A stretch of 64,000 nucleotides of DNA from JAPPLB01 sp965204095. GTDB taxonomy: Bacteria; Acidobacteriota; Terriglobia; Bryobacterales; UBA6623. Of this stretch, positions 1 through 8,959 are shown piece after piece; within the stretch, counting starts at the first letter, position 1; each line of letters starts with the position of its first letter. The notes under the pieces were generated by a model. The model had not been told where the DNA came from and did not search any database. It saw only the letters and a list, made by a program, of their open reading frames with translations. The DNA lies in NCBI GenBank assembly GCA_965204095.1, contig OZ241991.1, positions 1,426,001-1,490,000 of the forward strand, in the 5' to 3' direction. The translations under genes were made by a program, and so were the position numbers.

Positions 1-2974
1 AATCGAAGGTCTCCAGAAACTTCATACCCTCCATGCGAGTGACCTTGAGATAGATGCTGCGACGCCCTGCGCCGTCGAGAGGGCCTGAAAAAAGCCGGCG
101 GTAGTCCTTCGCCTCGGCCCGGTGCGGATGAATGCTGGGACCGAACATCGAATCCCGAAGCTTTCCCGACATCAGCAGGATCGAGTCGCGCAATGATTCT
201 CCTTCCAGCCGCCGAAGGGGGTAATGGTGGAGCAGCTTGTTGAGTGGATCGACTTGCCGGGCCCGGGGCGTGGCCTCACCCGCCTGCCGAAAGGCCCGAG
301 ACAGCACGATCAGTCGGATCATCTTCTTGATCGACCAGCCGTCCTCGACAAAACGCCCAGCCAGATAGTCAAGCAACTCGGGATGGGTGGGCCGATCACC
401 GAGCAGCCCGAAATTGTCGACAGACGCCACGATCCCGCGCCCGAAGATGTGATGCCAGATGCGATTCACCATCACACGCGCGGTAAGAGGGTTGTCAGGG
501 TTCGCAAGCACGTCAGCGAGCCGGCGGCGACCGCTTCCCGAGCCATTCAACGGCTCCCTGCCGAAAAGGTGTTGCAGGAAACGGCGCGGCGCGGGCTCCC
601 CGAAACTCTTCGGGCCGCCGCCAACCAAAACCGGGAAATCATTTCCGGGACCGCCATCCGCCAACCCTTCGACGACACGGGGCTTCGAGATTCCCGCCTC
701 AATCCGGCGAAACTCATCGATCAACCCGCGCAAGCGGGGTGTGGCGTCCGCCCGGTTGGAAAGCAGGTCGTTGCGCACGAGCCAATCGAGCCACAGCGCA
801 TCACCATCGGCAGCCCGGCCCGCTGCCCAGTCGGCGACAGCCTTTTCGATCACACCGGCATATCGAGAGACCAGGCCCTGCCAATCGCCCGGAGGACCGC
901 CCTCAAACAGCCGCATCAAGTGCGACAACTCCTCGCGGGGTGTCTCATCCACATCGTGCAACACGGCCTCGACCACCCCGAAGTACGAAGTCGGCGTGTC
1001 GATGTGCTCGAGGGGACCCTTCAGGCGGCGGGGTCGATCAGGGATACGGGGGTTCTCCCACTTCGTAATCAACTCGACAAAAACCGGCAGCCTGTCTTGC
1101 TCTGCAAAGGTCTTCAGCTTGTTCCATTGCAATCGGTTGCTGCCGAGAATCTGATACTTTTCCCCAATCGCACAGTTGTCAATCACCGTTCGATGAGCTC
1201 CGAGCATGCCACCCATAGCGCGAAGACTCAGGTACTTCCTGTTCTTCGGCAGCTCAGGGGAGCGCAAGGCTCCGTTCAGACGGTTCGAAATCGCATGGGT
1301 GTAGACGCCGGCCGGGAAAATGCCTGACACTGCACGATCGCCTTCTCCAGCGACCGCGAACTCCCCACTATCAGACGACCCGTCGTGCAAGCCCGGTCCG
1401 GAGCCGCGCCAATCGGGGTTGACATGCGACCGGAAGTCGCCAAAGGTCTCGAAGTTGACCCGGTTGAACTCAGCGCGCTCGGCAGCCTCTTCCCGGTAGC
1501 GATCAACGATCTCTCCGGCCGCCCGCACCACTGATTTCCTGCCGCTTGCGGTCTGGTCGAGCAGCAGAGCCCACGGACGCCCGGGGTCGACCCATCCGTG
1601 ATCCGGACAGTTGAGGACCGTGCGCCAAGCTTCCAAGCGCTCCTGGTCCAAGCCATCCTCAGAGTTTGTGGGAGTCCCCTGCAATGGCGTCAGGCGAGCG
1701 AGGTAGGACTCTACCTCTTTGGCCTCCCTCAGCCAGAGCTTTGCCAGCTCCTCCCGTATCCGTTCCTTCAAGTCCCGAAGCCGCGCCATCGAATCGGCGT
1801 GCACATCAGGCGTGTCAATCGAATGAACAACGACACGACTACTGTTGAGGATGCCGTAAAGCCCGTAGTAATCCTCGGTAGGAATCGGGTCCATCTTGTG
1901 GTCGTGACACCTGGCGCAAGAAACCGTAAGCGCCTGAAAGGTTTTCGTCAAGGTATCGATCTGGTTGTCCATGACATCCAGACCGATGCCGCGGAACTTG
2001 ATGCAATCGTCATGACCGGCCTCTCCCAGACGATAGAATGCCGTTCCGATCATGGACTCATTGATTTGTTCAGCGCTGTTGATGCGGGGCTTCTCCAGCA
2101 GATCTCCCGCAATGTGCTCGCGCACGAGCTGGTCATAAGGAACATCCGCATTGAAGGCCCGGATCAGATAGTCGCGGTACCGCCAGGCTCCGATGATTTC
2201 GTAGTTCCACTCGTAGCCGCGTGTTTCTCCGTAGCGCACGAGGTCGAGCCAATGACGCGCCCAGTGCTCGCCAAACCGAGGCGAATGGAGAAGGCGGTCC
2301 ACCCATCGCGCGTAAGCCTCAGGCGAGTCATCGGCTGCAAAGCGATCACTCTCTTCCGCCGTCGGAGGCAGCCCTGTCAACACATAACTCAAACGCCGGA
2401 TCAAAATCCGGCGCTCGGCCGGCTCGACCGGAGAAAGCCCTTTCTCTTCCAGAGCCCGAAAAATGAAGCGATCCGCGGGATGGGACCAGCGCGCCTCCGC
2501 GACCTCGGGAAGCGGCGTCTTCCCGACCGGTTGAAAAGCCCAGTGGTCCCTGACCAGCCGTTCATAACGACCATCGCCGGGGACTTCGGTAACGACCGTA
2601 GCGGGCCACGGAGCACCCCGACGCACCCAATCCGCCAGGGCGTCGATCTCGGAGTCTTCGAGCCGGCCACCCAAGGGCATCTGCAACCCCTGATGGCGGA
2701 CAGCCTGGATCAGCAGACTCTCCTCCGGCTTTTCGGGGACCAGGGCGGAACCTCGTTTCCCACCACGCAGCAGAGATTCTCTCGAGTCGACCCGCAGCAT
2801 GTTGGCCTGCTTTTCCGGCCCATGGCAGCCGTAACAGTTCACAGCGAGCACCGGACGAACACGAGCCTCGAAAAATGCATCATCCACAGAAGCGCGTTGC
2901 GGCGGAGCCTGCGCCATTGCCTGCATCGCCAGCAGGCAAAGGGCGCTCACCAGAACAGCAAAAAACTTCATCAT
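1..2974 (-). CDS. PSD1-family protein: cytochrome c + DUF1549 + DUF1553 (3-prime end off window)
   Basis: Reading on the minus strand from tandem ATGs at 2974/2971, the frame stays open to the left edge, so the C-terminus is missing. It opens with a signal peptide (MMKFFAVLVSALCLLAMQA), then a cytochrome-c-like domain with a CYGCH heme motif and the LRVDSRESLLRGGKRG signature typical of the PSCyt1 domain. A DUF1549 (PSCyt2) region follows with RFGEHWARHWLDLVRYGE and CARCHDHKMDPI, then the DUF1553 (PSD1) region with NPLTARVMVNRIWHHIFGRG. The family is secreted or periplasmic and usually sits beside DUF1501 genes; its biochemical role is not established. It is most likely transcribed as its own unit, because a repeat fragment lies upstream. 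Identity is secure at family level; function is unknown. Confidence 0.9.
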   Translation of the reverse strand, partial: MMKFFAVLVSALCLLAMQAMAQAPPQRASVDDAFFEARVRPVLAVNCYGCHGPEKQANMLRVDSRESLLRGGKRGSALVPEKPEESLLIQAVRHQGLQMPLGGRLEDSEIDALADWVRRGAPWPATVVTEVPGDGRYERLVRDHWAFQPVGKTPLPEVAEARWSHPADRFIFRALEEKGLSPVEPAERRILIRRLSYVLTGLPPTAEESDRFAADDSPEAYARWVDRLLHSPRFGEHWARHWLDLVRYGETRGYEWNYEIIGAWRYRDYLIRAFNADVPYDQLVREHIAGDLLEKPRINSAEQINESMIGTAFYRLGEAGHDDCIKFRGIGLDVMDNQIDTLTKTFQALTVSCARCHDHKMDPIPTEDYYGLYGILNSSRVVVHSIDTPDVHADSMARLRDLKERIREELAKLWLREAKEVESYLARLTPLQGTPTNSEDGLDQERLEAWRTVLNCPDHGWVDPGRPWALLLDQTASGRKSVVRAAGEIVDRYREEAAERAEFNRVNFETFGDFRSHVNPDWRGSGPGLHDGSSDSGEFAVAGEGDRAVSGIFPAGVYTHAISNRLNGALRSPELPKNRKYLSLRAMGGMLGAHRTVIDNCAIGEKYQILGSNRLQWNKLKTFAEQDRLPVFVELITKWENPRIPDRPRRLKGPLEHIDTPTSYFGVVEAVLHDVDETPREELSHLMRLFEGGPPGDWQGLVSRYAGVIEKAVADWAAGRAADGDALWLDWLVRNDLLSNRADATPRLRGLIDEFRRIEAGISKPRVVEGLADGGPGNDFPVLVGGGPKSFGEPAPRRFLQHLFGREPLNGSGSGRRRLADVLANPDNPLTARVMVNRIWHHIFGRGIVASVDNFGLLGDRPTHPELLDYLAGRFVEDGWSIKKMIRLIVLSRAFRQAGEATPRARQVDPLNKLLHHYPLRRLEGESLRDSILLMSGKLRDSMFGPSIHPHRAEAKDYRRLFSGPLDGAGRRSIYLKVTRMEGMKFLETFD

Positions 2975-3060
2975 GAAACAGCCTGACGTACGCTCTGCGT
3001 CCTGTCAAGATACGCCGGGTTCCTGCTACGCATGGCGATAAGACACTGACCTGCTTGCCC

Positions 3061-3154
3061 TAGCCTGCATTTCTCACCACCCGACGGTCGAAGCACGCGA
3101 TACGAGCACCAGGACTTCGTTGCACTTGCTTGCCGTGCTCAACGTACTGTTCAA
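3061..3154 (+). repeat. Partial copy of the TA-flanked inverted-repeat element
   Basis: After a TA at 3061-3062 the sequence matches the left half of the 179-bp element (GCCTGCATTTCTCACCACCC, then the GACTTCGTTGC and CGTACTGTTCAA blocks) and stops at about 3154, next to another CTAG. The right half is missing. It lies between the first PSD1 gene and the end of the propeller gene. Confidence 0.8.
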
Positions 3155-3197
3155 CTAGCCTCCGTCCGCACCGAGGACAACACAGCGAATTTGCCGT

Positions 3198-4691
3198 TCA
3201 CCTCGGGGTCGCGTTCAACGTGTAATAGCCCCTTGGGTGCAACAGTTCGTCTCCGTCTGCCGACCGGACTCCTACGGCATGAAGCTCGTGAACATAGCCT
3301 TCGCGGAGACCGTCGATTCCGAGACGCACGCGAAGACCATCAGGCGCGACGGTGGCGGACCGCACACGGAGCTGCTTCGTGTCGATTTCCGGACTTCCGT
3401 AGGTTTGGTGATAGTAGTAGGTGTAGCTGCTCAGCCGATAAGAAGAGGGCGCCGAGGCCGAATCCGTATCCACGTTCTTCGTGAAGCTCAATTCGAAACC
3501 ATCGGGACGAGCTTCGAAAGTCTTGATCTCGAACGGCGTCTTGCCGCTCCAGACAAGACGCTGCAACCCGTAAGAGCGGGTCCCCAGTGAGTTCCAGCCA
3601 CGGTTGGTCATGCCAACCAGCATCGAGCCATCCTTTCCGAAGACCATGCGCAGCACCGCGCTTTCAAAACCTTCACGGAACAGGAAGCAAGCGCCCTGAT
3701 ACTCCCCGTTCACCTTCTCGAGATAAACGCGGCTGATCAGTGAGAGGGTAAAGTCGCCCACGAAGAACTGGCCTGAGAAAGGCCCAAATTTTCCGCCTGT
3801 CGAATCGAGCACCACATCGGTCGCGCTCATCCCGACCTTTCGGTACGGAAACCAGATCGCCGGCAACTTCATGGGCGGAATCCGCTTGACCGCTTCCGGG
3901 TATGACAAACCCTGAGGTATCTCGCCTTTGTACGTGAATGTCGCTCCCGGCAACTTGCAGTGCTTCAAAGCGTCGACATAGCCGTGGAAGACGCCCTCGC
4001 GCATATGAGTCAACGAATTCGTGGGCACCCAGTTGCCCTGTTGGTCGGTGTAGAAGGCGTCGCCCTCGGCATTGACGCCAACCCCCGCAGGTGAACGCAT
4101 ACCACCGGAGACCGGTTTCCAGGAACCGTCCGCCGCGACCTTCAAGCTCCAACCGCGCCAAGCGTCATCCGATGGATTCACCTTTTTGCCAAGGCCGGAG
4201 TTGAGCGTAATCCACATATTGCCTTCCGGATCGAACTTCGGACCATAGGCGTATTCGTGATAGTTGCCCGTCACGCCCCAACCCTTGGCGACCGTCAGGT
4301 AGGCATCGGCCCGGCCGTCCTTGTCGATGTCGCGCAGGCGAGTGAGTTCCGTCCGTTGGACCAAATAGAGATCGCCGTCGTTGTAAGCAAGGCCGAGAGG
4401 TTCGTGCAGTCCGCCGGCAAACCTCTCGTACGTGACGTTGGCGGGTGGATCGTCATACACGTTGCCGGCGATCCAAACATCACCTTTGCGAAGTGCGGCC
4501 GCGACACGGCCGTCGGGCAGGAGCGCCAACCCGCTTACCTCGAGTTTGAGGTCGGCAGGGATGGGCAGCGTGATCATCTTGTAGTAGTCGTCTTCAGACT
4601 GAGCCGAGGTGATTCCCGCCGCCAGTTGAACCACCAGAAGAGCGACCGGGACGCGGAGGCATCCCCGCCGCAAACGAGAGCGAACCCTCAC
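3198..4691 (-). CDS. Secreted beta-propeller protein, PQQ-sugar-dehydrogenase/SMP-30-like
   Basis: The 497-residue product has an N-terminal signal peptide (hydrophobic VPVALLVVQLAAGITSA) and a propeller-type repeat pattern: LALLPDGRVAAALRKGDVW, LGLAYNDGDLYLVQRTEL and the DKDGRAD calcium-loop-like motif near residue 120. Such proteins are common beside PSD1 and heme proteins and are thought to act on exported carbohydrates or alcohols; the substrate is unknown. I choose the GTG at 4691: it overlaps the stop of the upstream cytochrome gene (GTGA, four bases) and has AGGAG eight bases upstream. A TTG at 4694 is the alternative. The overlap implies translational coupling with the multiheme cytochrome, which could take electrons from this protein (inference). 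Confidence 0.75.
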   Translation of the reverse strand: MRVRSRLRRGCLRVPVALLVVQLAAGITSAQSEDDYYKMITLPIPADLKLEVSGLALLPDGRVAAALRKGDVWIAGNVYDDPPANVTYERFAGGLHEPLGLAYNDGDLYLVQRTELTRLRDIDKDGRADAYLTVAKGWGVTGNYHEYAYGPKFDPEGNMWITLNSGLGKKVNPSDDAWRGWSLKVAADGSWKPVSGGMRSPAGVGVNAEGDAFYTDQQGNWVPTNSLTHMREGVFHGYVDALKHCKLPGATFTYKGEIPQGLSYPEAVKRIPPMKLPAIWFPYRKVGMSATDVVLDSTGGKFGPFSGQFFVGDFTLSLISRVYLEKVNGEYQGACFLFREGFESAVLRMVFGKDGSMLVGMTNRGWNSLGTRSYGLQRLVWSGKTPFEIKTFEARPDGFELSFTKNVDTDSASAPSSYRLSSYTYYYHQTYGSPEIDTKQLRVRSATVAPDGLRVRLGIDGLREGYVHELHAVGVRSADGDELLHPRGYYTLNATPR

Positions 4692-7072
4692 CAAGCCATC
4701 TCCTGCACCAGCACGATCTCGCCGTCCGATCCGGTCACCGGTGCGACCAGTTCCTGGCGGCTTTCGATGCGAGACGCGCCGGTGCCGGTGTGCGATCGTC
4801 GTACAACCGGCTCGACATTCTCCAATCGGATCCTGAGCCGTCGATCGATCCAGTAGCTGCCGTCACCGAGCGTCTCGATACTCTCCCCTACACCAGCGCG
4901 GAACCATAGATCCTGCGATGAGCCTCGCAGCCGAACCTCACGGCGAAGGGAACGCCCGTCATGCGACGGGGTGACGCGATCTTCGAATCGCAGGCCGGCA
5001 AACTCGTAGAGAAACACCGGCGCGCCGCTCTCGTCGAGACGGAAACCACCGAAGCGATAGCCGGACGGGATGCCGTCAGCGGCCGGCCAGGGAGAGGCCC
5101 CGTCGGCCAGGATCGCGAAAGGAGGGCCGGGCGGCAACAGCACGAGATCGTCGCTCAATGCGGGTGTCAGGGGCGTGAACCGATCGTCCCAAGTGCTCTC
5201 GGCATCCACGAAGCGTCCGCGCCAAGCCTGTACCCAATGGATCTGCCGTGAGTCAAACGCGGCGTGGATTCCCTCGGGAAACCCAACCGCGACGGCGTGC
5301 ATGCCGACTCCGGTCATGAACGTTCGGAAGACAATGGGGCGATCCGCCGGCTTCAACTCAAACGCCTCTTTGTCTTCCAGGCCCACCGGCAGGCGCGTTT
5401 GGTCAAGCTCCATCAAATAGACCCAGAGGCTGTCGATCTGACGTTTCGTGTTGCCGCGAAGGACTTCACTGTTGACCGCCTCACCGCCGGGCCAGAACGA
5501 GGGCATTCGCGTGCCGGGCGAGAACAGGGACGGATCGATGAGGAAATCCCGAAACCACTCGACCCGCAGGCGTTTCGGTGCGTGAGCCAAGTCGATCGCG
5601 CCGATGCCGGACGACTTGTACCCCAACAGGTCATGGCAACCGACACACGCCAAGCCCGATTGTCCGATCAGATGGCGGCCGTAACGATTGCGTCCGGAAC
5701 GCTCGACCGGCACGATGCCGCCGGTAAGATCCACCTGCTCGAACAGCTTGACGAACGTGGAGGCATGCGCCGCGCCGTAGTCCGGCATGCGCGTCGCCAG
5801 ATAAGGCCGGGTGCGGTCATCACCACGAATGGAGCGGCGGAGCGCATCCGCAGTCAGCTTGCGTCCGACGCCCGTCAGCACCGGCGGGAACCGGCCAGCA
5901 TCGCCGAGATCGTGCTCGCCGACCGCTTCAAAGTAGGAGGCGCGACCTATTTCCGGTCCCCCCACTCCATCTCGCACATGGCAAGCCAGGCAGTTCAGAA
6001 CCGTGAGCTTGCGTTGAATCGGGCTTGGCCGAGGGGCCTTTCCCCGACGCTCCGAAGCGAGGACGTCAATCGCCTTCCGAAGCGCATTCCGCTGACCGCC
6101 GCTCAAGCCGAAGTCCGGTGCCGCAGGCGGTGGCGAATCGGCCAAACAACCCCGCGTTGCGCCGTCTCGCAGTTCGGAAAGAGGCTTCACGCGAAGGTTG
6201 GACACCAGCCTTGTTCCCTCTACAACGATTTCGTGACAGGAAGCACAGCCTATCTCCCTGAAAAGGACTTGGCCTTGTTCTGCCGTCTGTCGTCCCAGCT
6301 TCGGCGGCAGAGACGGCTTTGAGCTGTCAGCAGCCAGATACGCTTCCAGATCGACCGCTTCCGTTCCGGTCAAAGGAATCCGCGGCATGCGCGCAGACGG
6401 TCGTGAATGCAGGGGATCCAGCAGGAATCGCGCAAGACGACCCGGCCGATACTTCCCGCTCAGATTCCCAAGAGGGGCTGAGGCAAGAACGGGCCGAGCG
6501 GATATCAGATCCGAACGCCAACTCGCCGGCCGGTAGGATTCATCCGGTTCGTGGCAGGCCACACAACCCACACGGTGATATAGCGACTGCCCGCGACGGC
6601 CGTCACCTTCGGAACGGTGGTTTTCCGAAACATCGTCCGTTGACGAAAGCAGGAAGCGAGTCAGGGCGCTAATCGTATCCTCCCGAGCGCGTCCTTCGTG
6701 ATCACGAAGCTGACGCGGCATGGTCGTGCCCGGCTCCGCGCCTTGGGGGTCGGCGAGGAAAAGCTTCAGATAGCCGCCCTTCAGCCGGGAGCCGACTCCG
6801 CTCAACCGAGGCGCAGTCCTGGTGTCTACCAGACTTCGGGCGCCGCGGTCTGCTTCGTGGCAGTTTGCGCAGCCCAACTCGCCCAGCAACAAGAGTCCGG
6901 CTCGAGCGAGGTCAACGCCTGGCTCCTGTTGCGTCCACTCATATCCCAGGACAACCGGCTTCGCGCGGGCGCATAAACAACAAGCAATGACCAAGCCAAT
7001 CAGCCATCCGCCGGCCCGTGGCAATGACGATATCCTCGTCTTCACTCTGCCCGGCGCCATCATTCCAATCAT
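4688..7072 (-). CDS. Multiheme (five CXXCH) cytochrome c protein
   Basis: Five c-type heme motifs are visible in order: CANCH, CVACH, CASCH, CLACH and CVGCH. After a basic N-terminus and hydrophobic segment (GWLIGLVIACCLCARA) the protein has tandem cytochrome modules. A C-terminal non-heme region contains MTGVGMHAVAVGFPEGIHAA and HWVQAWRGRFVDAESTWDDR, a region seen in cytochromes of planctomycete- and acidobacterium-like bacteria. The start is placed at ATG 7072. A strong AAAGGAGGT lies 15 bases upstream, which is long, and a CTG at 7081 would be at better spacing. A longer frame reaching 7153 would run into the repeat island and is unlikely. About 794 residues, probably periplasmic electron transfer, coupled to the downstream propeller gene. 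Confidence 0.8.
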   Translation of the reverse strand: MIGMMAPGRVKTRISSLPRAGGWLIGLVIACCLCARAKPVVLGYEWTQQEPGVDLARAGLLLLGELGCANCHEADRGARSLVDTRTAPRLSGVGSRLKGGYLKLFLADPQGAEPGTTMPRQLRDHEGRAREDTISALTRFLLSSTDDVSENHRSEGDGRRGQSLYHRVGCVACHEPDESYRPASWRSDLISARPVLASAPLGNLSGKYRPGRLARFLLDPLHSRPSARMPRIPLTGTEAVDLEAYLAADSSKPSLPPKLGRQTAEQGQVLFREIGCASCHEIVVEGTRLVSNLRVKPLSELRDGATRGCLADSPPPAAPDFGLSGGQRNALRKAIDVLASERRGKAPRPSPIQRKLTVLNCLACHVRDGVGGPEIGRASYFEAVGEHDLGDAGRFPPVLTGVGRKLTADALRRSIRGDDRTRPYLATRMPDYGAAHASTFVKLFEQVDLTGGIVPVERSGRNRYGRHLIGQSGLACVGCHDLLGYKSSGIGAIDLAHAPKRLRVEWFRDFLIDPSLFSPGTRMPSFWPGGEAVNSEVLRGNTKRQIDSLWVYLMELDQTRLPVGLEDKEAFELKPADRPIVFRTFMTGVGMHAVAVGFPEGIHAAFDSRQIHWVQAWRGRFVDAESTWDDRFTPLTPALSDDLVLLPPGPPFAILADGASPWPAADGIPSGYRFGGFRLDESGAPVFLYEFAGLRFEDRVTPSHDGRSLRREVRLRGSSQDLWFRAGVGESIETLGDGSYWIDRRLRIRLENVEPVVRRSHTGTGASRIESRQELVAPVTGSDGEIVLVQEMAW

Positions 7073-7135
7073 CGCACGCAGATGCGGACCTCCTTTCACG
7101 GATACGTTCTTCACTCGGCACCACCCAGCCGCCCG

Positions 7136-7388
7136 GCCTGCATTTCGCACCACCCGACGGCCGAAGCACGCGGAAAAAGGCCGTGATTCGTGTTTCGTGT
7201 CTCGTGATTCGTGAAAAGCATGGGCAGGGGGCCTGGTTTGCTCCAGAAGAAATGACTAATGGCCGGTGAACCGTAAAGTACGCCTGCGCGCGCCAAGCGG
7301 CGCGCGCCTTTTTCCTCCGCCCGGCTTGCGCCTCGTCCTGACGGCCCTCTCACGCACTTCGCCTCGCCGCGTGGTGAGAAAGGCAGGC
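7136..7388. repeat. Inverted-repeat element, long variant with heptamer array
   Basis: The left terminus GCCTGCATTTCGCACCACCC and the right terminus GCGTGGTGAGAAAGGCAGGC face each other, with TA at 7389-7390 on the right. The centre differs from the 179-bp form: it carries a heptamer run at 7179-7217 and the block CTGGTTTGCTCCAGAAGAAA shared in inverted form with copies near 48.7, 51.9 and 52.0 kb. It lies just upstream of the cytochrome gene. Confidence 0.8.
7286..7313 (+). terminator. Hairpin plus T-run inside repeat element
   Basis: A perfect nine-base-pair GC stem (GCGCGCGCC / GGCGCGCGC) with an AAGC loop is followed by C and five T residues. It has the form of a rho-independent terminator for plus-strand transcription, but lies within a repeat and follows no plus-strand gene. 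Confidence 0.5.
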
Positions 7389-7399
7389 TAGCCGCTGTC

Positions 7400-8940
7400 C
7401 GAGAGGTGGAGCAAGGCTGGCAGGGACCGGAGTCTCGCGACTGCGGAAATCTCGTCGAAGTCCTCATGAGCCTCGCGGGCGTTGACGCTTCGATGGGGCC
7501 GCAGTCGGAGTACTGTGGAAATGTCCTGGAAGTGTTGTCAACGCAATATAGGAAGTTCCCTTTTTGTGCAATCAAAACGTTCCCCTCTCTCAGCATGGGT
7601 TCATTTGGCGTTCGCGGCACTGGGAGCAGCCCGGCGAGCGGCGCTCGTCGTGAGGCCGACCGAGAACGGCTGACGGGGCAAGCACGCTGGCGCGGGGCAA
7701 TATGCCGCCCATGCCGCGCCATAGCCGCCCATGCCGCGCCACAACAAAGGCCGTGATTCGTGTCTCGTGTTTCGTGTTTCGTGAAAACCAAACAGGCCGT
7801 GTTGCCGGTGCGGACGGAGAGGGGACACTGGCCCAGGGCAATATTTTTTGATGAACAATGCCGAACAATCGTGAACAATGGTGAACAATCGTGAACAGGG
7901 AAGCTGTGACTGGGCGGTGGGTGCGGATGCGGACGGCGCGCGGACAGCAGCTCGGTGGCTATCCGACGAATTCCGACGAATTCCGACGAATTCCGGGGAA
8001 TAGTGGGATTTTGACCCGTTATGATTCGGTAAAAAGTCGTAATCAGGCGGTAAAAACCCGTAATCAAGCGGCAAAACCCGTTTTCCTGCGGCAATAAACC
8101 CAGAACATCGAGGAATGGCCCCGTCAAGATTCGCCGCGAAGTCGTCAAGGGGCGGCGGGCGCGGCGGTAAAGGCCGTGATTCGAAAAAAAGCCGTGATTC
8201 GTGTCTCGTGTCTCGTGTTTCGTGAAAACCTCGGAATCCGCGCTGGCTTGCGCCGCGCGCCAGGCTAAAGCCGTGTCTCGGGTCTCGGGTCTCGTAAAAA
8301 CCTGAAAAGCCGTGGCTTGGGCGGCTCTTTCGTCTCCAGCCGGCAAGGCCCCGACGGGTGCGGATGGGTTTTTTGTTCCCAGCAACGGCGTCATCACTCT
8401 CAACCTAAACCGCCCTCCGACCAAAAAAAAGACTGAAGGGCTTCAGTACCAACCGGTACCAAGCGAGCCACGGAAAAGGCCGTGTTTCGGGTCTGAAAAA
8501 AGCCGTGATTCGTGTCTCGTGTCTCGTGTTTCGTGAAAACCTTGGAATTCGCGCCGGCTTGCGCCGCGCGCCAAGCTAAAGCCGTGTCTCGGGGCTCGGG
8601 TCTCGTAAATACCTGAAAATAAGTGACTTGGGCGGCTTTGTTGTCACCACCCGACGTGTCCCCGACGGGCGCGGATGAGGTTTTCGTTCCCAGCAACGGC
8701 GTCATCACTCTCAACCCAGAGCAGATTTCGGCCGAAAAAACAAGACTGAAGGGCTTCAGTACCAACCGGTACCAAACGAGCCACGGAAAAGGCCGTGTTT
8801 CGGGTCTCGTCTTTCGTGAAATGCATAAAACCGTGTTGCCGGCGTGGGTGGCGGCGGCCGGCACAGCGAGCGCCGCGGGGACGGCAAGTCGATCCCGAAG
8901 GTCGGGCGGCCCCGGCTCGATGCATGTTACCCAGCGGCGG
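7400..8940. repeat. Gene-free repeat island A
   Basis: This 1.5-kb stretch holds no convincing gene. It contains heptamer arrays (TTCGTGT/CTCGTGT types at about 7749-7788, 8167-8228, 8500-8540 and 8790-8820), TCTCGGG heptamers (about 8268-8300 and 8577-8612), decamers based on GAACAATCGT (about 7852-7901) and on CCGACGAATT (about 7964-8003), and two related units at about 8310-8490 and 8625-8810. Those units carry the hairpin ACTGAAGGGCTTCAGT and a GATGACGCCGTTGC-type block. Much of it recurs in inverted orientation at 56.9-58.0 kb. Long open frames here follow from repeat composition, since a seven-base unit leaves frames open in a 21-base cycle. Confidence 0.75.
8423..8447 (-). terminator. 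Hairpin plus T-run (repeat-borne)
   Basis: On the minus strand ACTGAAG-CC-CTTCAGT is followed by C and eight T residues, a compact intrinsic-terminator shape. Equivalent sequences occur at 57035-57060 and 57327-57350 on the plus strand. A fourth copy near 8.75 kb has an interrupted T-run. Confidence 0.5.
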
Positions 8941-8959
8941 ATTTACTGCAGATGCAGAG

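Noticed and set aside
224..2986. Long plus-strand frames over the first 3 kb
   Set aside because: The minus strand encodes a clear PSD1 protein with heme and DUF1549/1553 motifs that runs off the window; the plus frames are shadows.
7111..8424. A 437-codon minus-strand frame through island A
   Set aside because: It is built from heptamer and decamer repeats and element pieces; peptide repeats such as TKHETRDTNHG follow from the seven-base unit. No recognisable domain and no ribosome site.
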